Both the position numbers and the translations under genes were made by a program. 64,000 nucleotides of DNA from Sapria himalayana. Its lineage: Eukaryota; Streptophyta; Magnoliopsida; Malpighiales; Rafflesiaceae. Shown one piece after another: positions 14,201 through 27,365 of the stretch. Each line of letters starts with the position of its first letter. Positions within the stretch are counted from its first letter, which is position 1. The stretch is from positions 124,001 to 188,000 of the forward strand of contig JAREIK010016256.1 in NCBI GenBank assembly GCA_029783825.1. Reading direction: 5' to 3'. The notes beneath the pieces were generated by a model. It did no database searches, was not told the DNA's origin, and worked only from the letters and a program-made list of their open reading frames with translations.

Positions 14201-16510
14201 AAAATTTAAAAATTGTTATAGTTTCAGAGGTTATATCCTTCAAAAATGAGAACAAATAACAAAAAAAAAATTTTTTATTTTATTTTTTAAATAAAACCTA
14301 TAAAATACTAAATGCCTAAACACTTAAATCATTAAATTCTTAAATCCCAAAATGCCTAAATATATAATCTTTTAAACCTGTATCTTATTAATAATAGTTT
14401 TATTTAATATCTATCTTATTAATATATTTTACTTTGATTTTGAATCATTTTAGGTTTTGGAAATAAATTTTATTTAATATCTATCTTATTAATAATAGTA
14501 TATTAATTTATTTTATTATCGTCATCATAATATCTATAATATAAATTATTTATATTGAATTTACATAATGTATATTTATTTAGATTATTATAACAGAATA
14601 ATTTTTTCACATTTTAAAAAAATTTAAAAATTATTAAGTATTCAAAGGTTATAACCTTTGAAAATAAGAAAAAATAAAAAAATAATTTTTTTCTTATTAG
14701 ATTTTTTAAATAAAATCTATAAACCACAAAATTCCTAAATTCTTAATGACTAAACTACTAAACCCCAAAGCTCATAAATACATAAGCCTTTAAATTAGTA
14801 TACTCTAAATAATAAATAATAAATATCTTTTTTATTAGTATTCATTATAATTTTAAATATTCATTTTAATTATTTATCAGTTTATTTTTATAGAAATATT
14901 AATTACAAAATAAAATATTAGTGAAATAGATATAATATAAATAATTTATTTTTTATCAAAAAAATATAAGATCATAAAAAGAGGCTAAATTTTTAAAACA
15001 AAATATTATTATTTACTAATTTATTTTAATTTAATTTTGAATAATTTTAGATTTTGAAATTATATTTTAAAATATATCATTCTAATTAATAATAGTTTAT
15101 TAATTTATTTATTGATCATTATTATAATATCTATTAATAAAATTTTTTATATTGATTTTACATTATATATAATTAACAAGATTATTATAACTAAATATTA
15201 TATTCACATTTTAAAAAAAATTAAAAATTCTTATATTTTCAAAGGTTATAACCATCAAAAATTAGATAAAATAACTTAAGGCATAAACAATTAAATGACT
15301 AAACCCCAAAACACCTAAATACTTAATCCATTAAACATGTATATCATGAATAATAAATAATAAATCTCAATTTTATTTGTATTCATTATAATTTTAAATA
15401 TTTATTTTAATTATTTATTAGTTTATTTTTATAGAATTATAAATTACAAAATAAATTATGAGGAAGACAAATATAATTTAAATAATTTATTTTTAATAAC
15501 AAAAATATAAACTTATAAAAAAATCAAAATATTAAAAAAAAATTATTATTTTGTAATATATACTTTGATTTTGAATAAATTTAGATTTTGCAAATATATT
15601 TTAAATAATATCTATCTTATTAATAATAGTTTATTAATTTATTTATTGATCATTATTATAATATCTAGTAATGTGATTATTTATATCTAATTTAAATGAG
15701 TTATATTTATTAAGATTATTATAACTAAATATAATATTTACATTTGAAAAAAAATTTAGAAATTTTTATATTTTCAAATGTTATAACCTTCAAAAATTAG
15801 AAAAAAAAATAAAAAAAAATTTTTGTTATTTCATTGTTTAAATAAAACTTATAGACCACTAAATGCCTAAATACTTAAATCTATATACTCCTAAACACAA
15901 AAGCTCCTAAGTACTTAAAACTTTAAACTCGTAAACCTTAAATATAATTTAAATAATTTATTTTTCATCAAAAAAATATAAGCTTATAAAAAGAAGCTAA
16001 AACTAAAAAACAAAAATTATTATTTGGTAATAAATTTTACATTGATTTTGAATAATTTTAAGTTTTGCAATTATATTTTAATTTATATCTATCATATTAA
16101 TAATAGCATATTAATTTATTTTTTGATAATTGATATCATATATATCAATAAAATTGTTTATATTTAGTTTATATTATATATAATTATAATGATTCTTATT
16201 ACTAAATATTGTATTCACATTTAAAAAAAAAATTTAATAAAAAAATTTTCTCACATTTTGAAAATGTGAGAAAATATCAAAAATAATTTTTTTGTTATTT
16301 CATTATTTAAATAAATCATATAGACTACTAAGTGCCAAAACACTTAAATCAATAATTCCGAAATCTTGAAAACACTAAATAGATAATTCTTTTAAACTGG
16401 TATACCCTAAAAAATAAATAATAAATCAAAATATTATTTTTTTCATTATAATTTAAAATATTCATTTTAATTATTTATTCATTTATTTTTATAAAATATT
16501 AATTACAATA

Positions 16511-16572
16511 TAAATTATGAGTTAGATAAATATAATTTATATAAATTATGAGTTAGATAAATATAATTTATA
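16511..16572 (+). repeat. 31-bp tandem duplication within a monomer
   Basis: A 31-bp unit (beginning TAAATTATGAGTTAGATAAA) is present twice in a row, at 16,511-16,541 and 16,542-16,572. The corresponding place in HOR copy 1 (near 5,355) has it once, so the duplication arose after the HOR copies separated. Confidence 0.85.
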
Positions 16573-18448
16573 TAAATTATTTTATATCAAAAAATATAGA
16601 TAAACTTATAAAAAGAAGAAAAAAATTCAAAACAAAGATTTATTATATAGTAATATATTTTGCTTTCCTTCTGAATCAATTTAGGTTTTGTAATTATATT
16701 TTAATTGATATCTATCTTATTAATAATAGATTATTAATTTATTTTTTGATAATTATTAATATATTTATCAATAAAATTATTTATATTGAATTTATATGAA
16801 ATATAAATATAATGATTATTATAACTAAATATTGAATTCACTTTTGAAAAAAAATTAAAAATTATTATATTTTCAAAGGTTATACCATTTGAAAATATCA
16901 AAAAATAATAAAAATATATTTTTTGTTTATTTATTTTTTAAATAATACATATAACCATTAAATTCATACACAATTAAATCAGAAAACTACTAAACCTTGT
17001 AATGACTAAATACATAAACCATTAATCCGCTATATACTACTTAATAATTATAAATCTAATTTTTATTTCTATTTATTATAATTTTAAATATTTATTTTAA
17101 TTATTTATTAGTTAATTTCTATAAAAATATTTATTACAAAATAAATTATGAGTGCGAGAAATATAATTAAAATAATTTTTTTTAATAAATAAAAGTATTT
17201 CCGCCTATATAATAAGTAAAAATTTAAAAAATAAAATTATTATTAGGTAAGAAGTAAGATATTTTACTTTTAATTTTGAATCAATTTGGGTTTGTAAATA
17301 TTTTTTAATTAATATCTATATTATTATTAATAGTTTATTAATTTAATTTTTGATCATTATTATAATATCTATCCATAAAATTGTTTATATTGAATTTATA
17401 TGATATATAATTATTAATATTATCATACCTAAATATTGTATTCACATTTCAAAAAATTTTAAATATTATTATATTTTTAAAAGATTATGAGCCATGAAAA
17501 TGAGAAAATATTAAAAGATTTTTTTATTTTATTGTTTAAATAAAACCTATAAACCACTAAATGCCTAAAAACATCAATCCCTAAACTCCAAAATGACAAA
17601 ACATCTAAATACTTATACAATTAAACTGGTATACATTAATAATAAATCATAAATTTCATTTTAATTTTTATTCAGTTTAATTTAAATTTTTATTTTAATT
17701 ATTTATCAGTTTATTTAATAGAAATATTAATTACAAAAAAAATTATTAGTTTGATAACTCTAATTTAAATTAAACTGGTATACCCAAACTAATAAAAAAT
17801 AAAACTCATTTTTTTTTATAATTTTAAATATTCATTTTAATTATTTATTTGTATATTTTTATATAATTATTAATTACAAAATAAATTATGAGTTAAACAA
17901 ATATATTTTATATAAATTATTTTTCATCAAAAAATTATAAATAAACTTTTTAAAAGAAAAAAAAATTTAAAAACAGAAAATTATTATATACTAATATATT
18001 TTGCTTTTCTTCTGAATCATTTTAATATTTTTAATTATATTTTTAATTATATCTATCTTATTAATAATAGATTATTAATTAATTTTTTGATCATTATTAG
18101 AATATTTATCAATAAGAATGTTTATATTTAATTTATATGATATATATATATAATGATTATTATGACTAAATATTATATTCACTTTTGAAAAAATTTTAAC
18201 ATTATTATATTTTTAAAGGTTATAACCTTTGAAAATGTTAAAAAATAAAAAATAATAATTTTTTTATTTCATTGTTTAAATAAAATATATACACCACTAA
18301 ATGCCTAAACACTTAAATGACTTAACCACAAAATCTCTATACCCCTATATAGATAATCCTTTAAATCGGTATACCCTAAATAATATTTAATAAATCTCAT
18401 TTTTATTTGTTTTCATTATAATTTAAAAATTAATTTTGATTGTTTAGT

Positions 18449-18474
18449 TATATATATATATATATATATATATT
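18449..18474. repeat. (TA)n microsatellite
   Basis: About 12-13 uninterrupted TA dinucleotides replace the usual TTTATTTTTATATAAAT segment of the monomer. The homologous monomer near 11,480 lacks this expansion. Confidence 0.9.
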
Positions 18475-20528
18475 ATAAAATAAATTATCAGTTTAAAATA
18501 TAATTTATTCAAAATATTTTTCATCAAAAAATATATAAGCTTATAAAATTCATAAAAATTTAAAAACAAATAATTATTATTTAGTGATATATTTTGTTTT
18601 GCTTTTGAATCATTTTAGGTTTTGATATTATATTTTAAGTTATATGAATCTTATTCATTATATATTTTTAATTTATTTTTTGAATTTATATGATATATAA
18701 TTGTATGATATATAATTAATATGATTATTATAAATATATATTGTATTCACTTGTGAAAAGAAATTTTAAAATTATTATATTTTTAAAGGTAACCTTAAAA
18801 AATGAGAAAAAATAATAAAAATAAATTTTTTGTTATTTAATTTTTAAAATAAAACTTATAGAACATTAAATGCTTACTTACTTAAATCTGTAAGCTTATA
18901 GACCCCGAAACGCCTAAATACATAAACCTTTTAATAGCTATATACTACTTAATAAATTATAAACCTCATTTATATTTCTATTTATTAAAATTTTAAATAT
19001 TCTTTTAATTATTTATAGTTTAATTATTTAGAAAAATTAATTACAAAAAAAATTTTGAGTGAGACAAATATTATTTAAATAATTTATTTTTCATCGATAA
19101 AAAATATAAGCTTATAAAAAGAAGGAAATATTTGAAAGTAAATATTATTATTTAGTAATATATTTTGATTTGATTTTGAATCATTTTGTGATATGTAAAT
19201 ATATTTTAATTAATATTTATATTATTAATAATAGTTTATTAATTTAATTTTTTATCATTATTATACTATCTATCATTAAAATTGTTTATTTTGAATTTAT
19301 ATGATATATAATTAGTAAGATTAATATAATTATACATGGTATTCACATTTCAAAAAAGTTTAAAAATTATTTTATTTTTAATGGTTATAACCTTTGAAAA
19401 TCAAATAAAATAAAAAAAAATGTTTTTATTTTTATTCTATAAATAAAAATTATAAACCACTAAATGCCTAAAAGCATAAATTGATAAACTCCTAAATGAC
19501 AAAACCCCTAAATTAACAATCCATTAAACCGGAATACCACATATGATAAATCATAAAGCTCATTTTAATTATTTATTAGTTATTTTTATAGAAATATTAA
19601 TTGAAAAATAAATAAAGAGTAAGACAAATATAATTTTATTAATTTATTTTTAATCAAAAAATAAATATAGTTTATAAAAAGAACTAAAAATTTAAAAACA
19701 AAAAATTATCATTTAGTAATATATTTTACTTTGATTTTGAATCATTATATGTTTTTTATTTATATTTTAATTGCTATCCATCTTATTAAAAATAGTTTAT
19801 TAATTTATTTTTTGATCATTATTATAATATCTATCAATAAGATTACTTATATTGAATTTAAATGTCTTATAAATATTAAGATTATTATAACTAAATATTA
19901 TATTTATATTTGAAAAAAAATTTAAAAATTATTATATTTTAAAAGGTTTTAACCTTCTTAAATGATAAAAAATCACAACAATAATTTTTTTATTATTTTA
20001 TTATTTAAATAAAACTTATTAACCACTAAATGCATAATCATTTAAATATCAAGACTCGTTAACCCCAAAACCCCCTAAATACTTAAATCATTAAACCTAT
20101 ATAACCTAAATAATGAATAATAAAGATCATTTTTATTTGTATTCATAATAATTAAATATTCATTTTAATTATTTATTAGTTTATTTTTAAAGAAATATTA
20201 ATTACAAAATAAATAATGAGTGAGACATATAATTTAAATAAATTATTTTTTATGAAAAAAAATAAGCTTATAAAAATAAACAAAATTTCAAAAATTTAAA
20301 TTTTATTTAGTACTATAATTGACTTTGATTTTGAATTATTTTGGATTGTGAAAATATATTTTAATTAAAATCAATCTTATTAATAATAGTTTATTAATTT
20401 ATTTTTTGATCATTATAATAATATATATTAATAAAATTTATTATATTAAATTTACTACAAATATAATTAATAAGATTATTATAACTAAGTATTGCATTCA
20501 TATTTTAGAAAAATTAAAAAATTATTAT

Positions 20529-20556
20529 ATTTTCAAAGGTTATAACCTTTGAAAAT
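20529..20556. repeat. Perfect 28-bp palindrome in satellite monomer
   Basis: Perfect dyad with core CAAAGGTTATAACCTTTG, located just before the cassette at 20,598. Confidence 0.9.
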
Positions 20557-23500
20557 CAAGAAAATTCTTAAAAATTTTTTTTTGTTATTTCATTGATTAA
20601 ATAAAACCTATAAACACCTAACTGTGCAAACATATAAATCAATAAAATCATTAACCCCAAAATGACAAAAAACTTAAACCATTAGTAGGTATACCCTAAA
20701 TAATAAATCATATATCTCTTTTTTATTAGTATTCATTATAATTTTAATAATCATTTAATTTATTTATCAATTTATTTTTATAGAAATATTAATTACAAAA
20801 TAAATTATTAGTGAGACAGATATAATTTAAATAATTTATTTTTCATCAAAAAAATATATGTGCTTATAAAACGAGGAAAAATTTTTAAAATAAAAAATTA
20901 TTATTTAGTAATATATTTTATTTTAATTTTGAATCATTTTAGATTCTACAATTATATTTTAATTTATAACATTCTTATTTATACTAGTTTATTAATTTAT
21001 TTACTGATCATTATTATAATATCTATTAATAAAATTATTTATATTTACTTTACATTATATATAATTAATAAGATTAATATAACTAAATATTATATTCTCA
21101 TTTCAAAAAATTTAAAATTATTATATTTTCAAAGGTTACAACTTTCAAAAATTAAAAAATTTCAAAAAGTTAAAATTATTGATTTTTAATTCTTTAGATA
21201 ATAACTATAATTCACTAAATGTCTAAACACTTAAATCACTAAACTCATAAACCCAAAAACAACTAAATACTTAACCCATTAAACTTGTATATCATGAATA
21301 ATAAATAATAAATCTCAATTTTATTTGTATTCATTATAATTTTAAATAATTATTTTAATTATTTATTAGTATATTATTATAGAATTATAAATTACAAAAT
21401 AAATTATTAGTAAGACAAATTAATTTAAATAATTTATTTATAATAACAAAAATATAAAGTTATAAAAAAGCAAAACATTAAAAAAATTATTATTATGTAC
21501 TATATTTTACTTTGATTTTGAATAAATTTAGATTTTGCGAATATATTTTAAATAATATCTATCTTATTAATAATAGTTTGTTAATTTTTTTTTATCATTA
21601 TTATAATATCTAGAAATGTAATTATTTATATTGAATTTAAATGACTTATAATTATCAAGATTATTATAACTAAATATTATATTTACTTTTGAAAAAAATT
21701 TAAAAATTATTATATTTTCAAAGGTTATAACCTTCTAAAATTAAAAAAATAATAAAAATAAATTTTTTGTTATATCATTTTTTAAATAAAACTTATAAAC
21801 CACTAAATGCATAAACACTTAAACCTCTAAACTCCTAAACACAAAAGCCACTAAATACTTAAACCTTTAAACTCGTAAACCTTAAATATAATTTAATTAA
21901 TTTATTAAAATATTAATTACAAAATAAATTATGAGTGATACAAATATACTTTTAATAATTTATTTTTTATCAAAAAAATTTAAGCTTATAAAAAGAAGCA
22001 AAAACTAAAAAAATTATTATTAAGTAATAAATTTTACTTGGATTTTGAATATTTTTAGGTTTTGCAATTAAATTTTAATTTATATCTATCATATTAATAA
22101 TAGCATATTAATTTATTTTTTGATAATTAATATCATATATATCAATAAAATTATTTATATTTAATTTAGATTATATATAATTATAATGATTATTATTAAT
22201 AAATATTGTATTCACATTTTTAAAAAATTTTTAAATTATTATTTTTTCAAAAGTTATAATCTTTGAAAATATGAAAAAATATCAAAAATATTTTTGTTTA
22301 TTTCTTTGTTTAAATAAAACCTATAAACCACTAAATGCCTAAAAACATAAATTGCTAAAGTCATAAATGAAAAAACCTTTAAATACTTAAAATAATAAAC
22401 TGGTATACATTAATAATAATTCATAAATCTCATTTTAATTTTTATTCAGTATAATTTTAAATTTTTATTTTAATTATTTAACAGTTTATTTTTAAAGAAA
22501 TATTAATTACAAAATAAATTATTAGTGAGATATATCTAATTTAAATTAGACCAGTATACCCAAAATAATAAAGAATAAATCTCAATATTATCTTTTTCAT
22601 TATAATTTTATATATTTATTTTAATTATTTATTTCTTTATTTTTTTATAAATATTAATTAAAAAATAAATTTTTAGTTAGACAAATATAATTTATATAAA
22701 TTATTTTTCATCAAAAAAATATGGATAAACTTTTAAAAGAAAAAATAATTTCAAACAAAAAATTATTATATAGTAATATATTTTGATTTCTTCATAATCA
22801 TTTTAGGTTTTTTTATTATATTTTAATTGATATATATCTTATTAATAATAGATTATTAATTAATTTTTTTTATCATTTTTAGAATATTTATCAATAATAT
22901 TGTTTATATTGAATTTATATGATATATAAATATAATGATTATTATAACTAAATATTGAATTCACATTTGAAAAAAAATTAAAAATTATTATATTTTCAAA
23001 TGTTATAACCTTTGGAAATATAAAAAAATAATAAAAATAAATATTTTGTTATTTTAATTTTTAAATAAAACCTATAAACAACTAAATGCATACACAGTTA
23101 AATCAGTAAACTCCTAATGCTCATAATGCCTAAATACATAAACCATTTAACCGCTATATACTACTTAATAATTAAGAAATCTAATTTTTATTTCAATTTA
23201 TTATAATTTTAAAGATTCATTTTAATTATTTATTAGTTTATTTTTATATAAATTTTTATTACAAAATAAATTATGAGTGCGACATATATAAATTAAATAA
23301 TTTATTTTTCTTCAAAAAATATATATACGCTTATAAAAGTAGTAAAATTTTAAAAATTAAAAATTATTATTCAATAATATTTTTTACATTAATTTTGAAT
23401 CAATTTGGGTTTTGTAAATTTTTTTAATTAATATCTATCATATTATTAATAGTTTATTAATTTAATTTTTGATCATTATTATAATATCTATCAATAAAAT

Positions 23501-26374
23501 TGTTTATATTGAATTTATATGATATATAATTATTAAAATTATTATAACTAAATATTGTATTCACATTTCAAAAAATTTTAAATATTATTATATTTTCAAA
23601 GGTTATAACCTATGAAATGACAAAAAATTACAAATTTTTTTTTGTTATTTTATTATTTAAATAAAAACTATAAACTACTAAATACCTAAAAACATAAATC
23701 ACTAAACTCATAAACTATAAGACTTCTAGATACTTAACCTATTAAATTGATATACATTAATAATAAATCATAAATCTCATTTTAATTTTTATTAAGTGTA
23801 ATTTTAAATTTTTATTTTAATTATTTATCAGTTTATTTTTATATAAATATTAATTACAAAATAAAGTATTAGTGAGACAGATCTAATTTAAATAATTTAT
23901 TTTTTATTAAAAAAATATATATATGCTTATAAAAAGAGGCAAAATTTTATAAACAAAAATTTATTATTTTGTAATATGTTTTATTTTGATTTTGAATCAT
24001 TTTAGTCTTTGCAAATATATTTCAATTTATATCAATCTTATTAATAATAGTTTATTAATTTTTTATAGATCATTATAATAATATCTATTAATAAAATAAT
24101 TTATATTGAGTTTACATTATATATAATTATTAAGAATATTATAACTAAATATTATATTAACATTTATCAAAAATATAAAATAATTATTTTTTCAAATGTT
24201 ATAACCTTCAAAAATTAAAATAAATCAAAAAATTTAATTCTTTATTTTTTTATTCTCTAAATAAAAACTATAAATCACTAAAGTCCTAAACACTTAAATC
24301 ACAAAACCCCTAAACACCTAAATACTTAAACCATTAAACTAGTATATTGTGAATAATAAATAATAAATCTCAATTTTATTTGTATTCATTATAATTTTAA
24401 ATATTCATTTTAATTATTTATTAGTTTATTTTTATAGAATTATAAATTAAAAAAAAATTATGTGGAAGACAAATATAATTTAAATAATTTACTTTTAATA
24501 ACATAAAATATAAACTTATAAAAAGAAGCAAAACATCAAAAAAATTATTATTTAATATTATATTTTACTTTGATTTTGAATAAATTTACATTTTGCAAAT
24601 ATATTTTAAAAAATATCTATCTTATTAATAATAGTTTATTAATTTATTTTTTGATCATTAATATAATATCTATCAATATTTTTTGAATTAACATGATATA
24701 TTTTATTTGAAAATATATTTTTTGATCATTTATAATTCAATATAATTGTTTATATTGAATTAACATGATATATAATTATTAAATTAACATAACTAAATAT
24801 AGTATTCACATATATAAAAAATTTAAAAATTGTTATATTTTCAAAGGTTATACCCTTCAAAAATGAGAAAAAATAACAAAAATAAATTTTTTGTTATATC
24901 ATTGTTTAAATAAAACTTATAAACCATTAAATGCCTAAATACATAAATCTTTAAACTCCTAAACCCCAAAGCCCATAAATACCTTAAACCTTTAAACTCA
25001 TAAACCTTAAATATAATTTTAATAATTTATTGAAATATTAATTATAAAAGAAATTATGAGTGACGAATATAATTTAAATAATATATTTTTCAACAAAAAA
25101 ATATATAAGCTTATAAAATGATGCAAAAACTAAAAAAATTATTTATTTAGTAATAAATTTTACTTTGATTTCGATTCATTTTAGGTTTTTTAATTATATT
25201 TTAATTAATATCTATCATATTAATAATAGTTTATTAATTAATTTTTTGATAATTGATATAATATTATCAATAAAATTGTTTATATTTAGTTTCTATTATA
25301 TATACTGATAATTATTATTATTACTAAATATTGTATTCACTTTTTTAAAAAATTTCAAAATTATTATATTTTCAAATGTTATGACATTTGAAAATTTGAA
25401 AAATTATCAAAAATAAATTTTTTGTTATTTCTTTGTTTTAATAAAAGATATAAACCATTAAATTTTTATATACTTAAATCAATAACTTCTAAATCTTGAA
25501 AACCCTAAATAGATAATTTTTTTAAACATGTATATCCTAAATAATAAATAATAAATAATAAATCTCATTTTTATTTTTTTCATTATAATTTTAAATATTC
25601 ATTTTAATTATTTATTTGTTTATTTTTATATAAATATTAAATACAAAATAAATTATAAGTTAGACAAATATAATTTATATAAATTATTTTTCAATAAAAA
25701 AATATAGATAAACGTATTAAAATAATAAAAAAATTAAAAACAAAAATTTATTATATAGTAATATATTTTACTTTGTTTATTAATCATTTTAGGTTTTGTA
25801 ATTATATTTAAATTGATATCTAACTTATTAATAATATATTATTAATTTATTTTTTGATCATTATTAGAATATTTATCGATAAAAATATTTATATTTAATT
25901 TATATGATATAAAAATTTAATAATTATTATAACTAAATATTGTATTCACTTTTGAAACAAATTTTAAAATTATTATATTTTCAAAGATTATAACCTTTGA
26001 ACATGTGAAAAAACAAAAAATTATTGATAAACTTTTAAAAAAAAAATTTCCAAACAAAAAATTATTATATAGTAATATATTTTGCTTCGCTTCTGAATTA
26101 TTTTAGGTTTTGTTATTATATTTTAATTGATATCTATCTTATTAATGATAGATTATTAATTTATTTTTTGATCAATATTAGAATATTTATCGATAAAATT
26201 ATTTATATTGAATTTACATGATATATAATTATTAAGATTATTATAAATAAATATTATATTTACATTTGAAAATAATTTAAAAATTATTATATTTTTAAAG
26301 GTTATCATATTTCAAAAAGAGATTGAATCACAAAAATAATTTTTTTGTTATTTTATTATTTATATAAAACCTAT

Positions 26375-26415
26375 AATACTTAAACATTTAAACCATCTTT
26401 AAAGGTTTAAGTATT
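26375..26415. repeat. Fold-back within cassette upstream of island 1
   Basis: Inverted arms AATACTTAAAC (26,375-26,385) and GTTTAAGTATT (26,405-26,415) are separated by 19 bp. The right arm is a piece of the telomere-like cassette in reverse orientation. The same structure is found upstream of the other two islands, near 37,065-37,107 and 50,903-50,945, so it predates amplification of the island-bearing block. Confidence 0.75.
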
Positions 26416-26699
26416 TAAAAATAATATATAAATATCTATAAATAAATAATAATTTATTAATTTATTTATTGATCAATATTATATTTATATTTATATATAG
26501 TTTATTAATATCTATCATTAAAATTGTTTATTTTTAATTTACATGATATATAATTATTATGTTTATTATAACTATATATTGTCTTCACATTTGAAAAAAA
26601 AATTAAAAATTATTATATTTATAAAGGTTATAACCTTCAAAATTGATAAAAAATTTGAAAAATAATTTTTTTGTTATTTCATTATTTAAATAAAACATA

Positions 26700-26771
26700 T
26701 AAACTACTAAATGCCTAAACACTTAAATCACTAAACTCCTAAACTCCTAAATACTTAAACCATTAAACCGG
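26700..26771 (+). repeat. Telomere-like 8-bp cassette (clearest example)
   Basis: Nine consecutive 8-mers, all beginning TAAA, run without a break in phase from 26,700 to 26,771. Examples are TAAACTAC, TAAATGCC, TAAACTCC (twice in a row) and TAAACCAT. The column consensus of the last four bases is close to CCCC, giving TAAACCCC. The tract then passes into TATACCC TAAATAA. Every full satellite monomer has a version of this cassette at the same phase. It is telomere-like in motif but has an 8-bp rather than the plant 7-bp period. Confidence 0.85.
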
Positions 26772-27365
26772 TATACCCTAAATAATTAATAATAAATCTC
26801 ATTCTTATTTGTATTCATTATAATTTCAATATTCATTTTAATTATTTATTAGTTTATTTTTATAGAAATATTAATTTCAAAATAAAATTATGAATGAGAC
26901 AAATATAATTTAAATAATCTATCTTCATCAAAAAATTTATAAGCTTATAAAAAGAATCAAAAATTTAAAAATAAAAAATTATTATTTAGTAATATATTTT
27001 ACTTTGATTTTGAATCATTTTAGGTTTTGCAAATATATTTTAATTATTACCTATCTTATTAATAATAGTTTAGTAATCTATTTTATGATCAGTATTATAA
27101 TATCGATCAATAAAATTATTTATATTGAATTTACATGCTATTTAATTTTTATGATTATTATAATAAAATATTGTATTAACATTTGAAAAAAAATTAAAAA
27201 TTATAATATTTTCAATGGTTATAACCTTGAAAATGAGAAAAAAAAATAAAAATAATTTTTTTGTTATTTAATTATTTAAATAAAACCTATAAACCAAAAA
27301 ATACCTAAATACTTAAATTACTTAACTCCTAAACCCTAATACTACTGCACCACACACACATAGAG

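Larger units (their letters stand above)
14100..20700 (+). repeat. Satellite higher-order repeat, copy 2 (internally deleted)
   Basis: Forward satellite with cassettes near 14,288, 14,707, 15,268, 15,838, 16,308, 16,930, 17,537, 18,277, 18,846, 19,440, 20,007 and 20,598. Up to about 17,800 it aligns with copy 1 at an offset of ~11,160-11,190. From about 18,000 it aligns with 11,000-13,700 instead, at an offset of ~6,890-6,980. About 4.3 kb (roughly seven monomers) of copy 1 is therefore missing here, as expected from unequal exchange between homologous monomers. Both copies share the unusual 13,698/20,598 cassette that follows TTGATTAAATAAAACC. No gene found. Confidence 0.8.
20700..27337 (+). 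repeat. Satellite, forward block up to island 1
   Basis: Forward monomers with cassettes near 21,194, 21,784, 22,313, 23,062, 23,658, 24,249, 24,907, 25,436, 26,700 and 27,280. The first three resemble the 15,268-16,308 region, so this is part of a third higher-order copy. It joins at ~20,700 with about 1 kb skipped relative to copy 2. The segment 21,194-23,062 is also closely matched by 59,290-61,175. The last cassette is cut by island 1 after TAAACCCT at 27,330-27,337. Nothing else is seen here. Confidence 0.85.

Noticed and set aside
26700..26771. A functional telomere or chromosome end.
   Set aside because: Units are degenerate, only about 75 bp per cassette, and spread through more than 60 kb of interstitial array.
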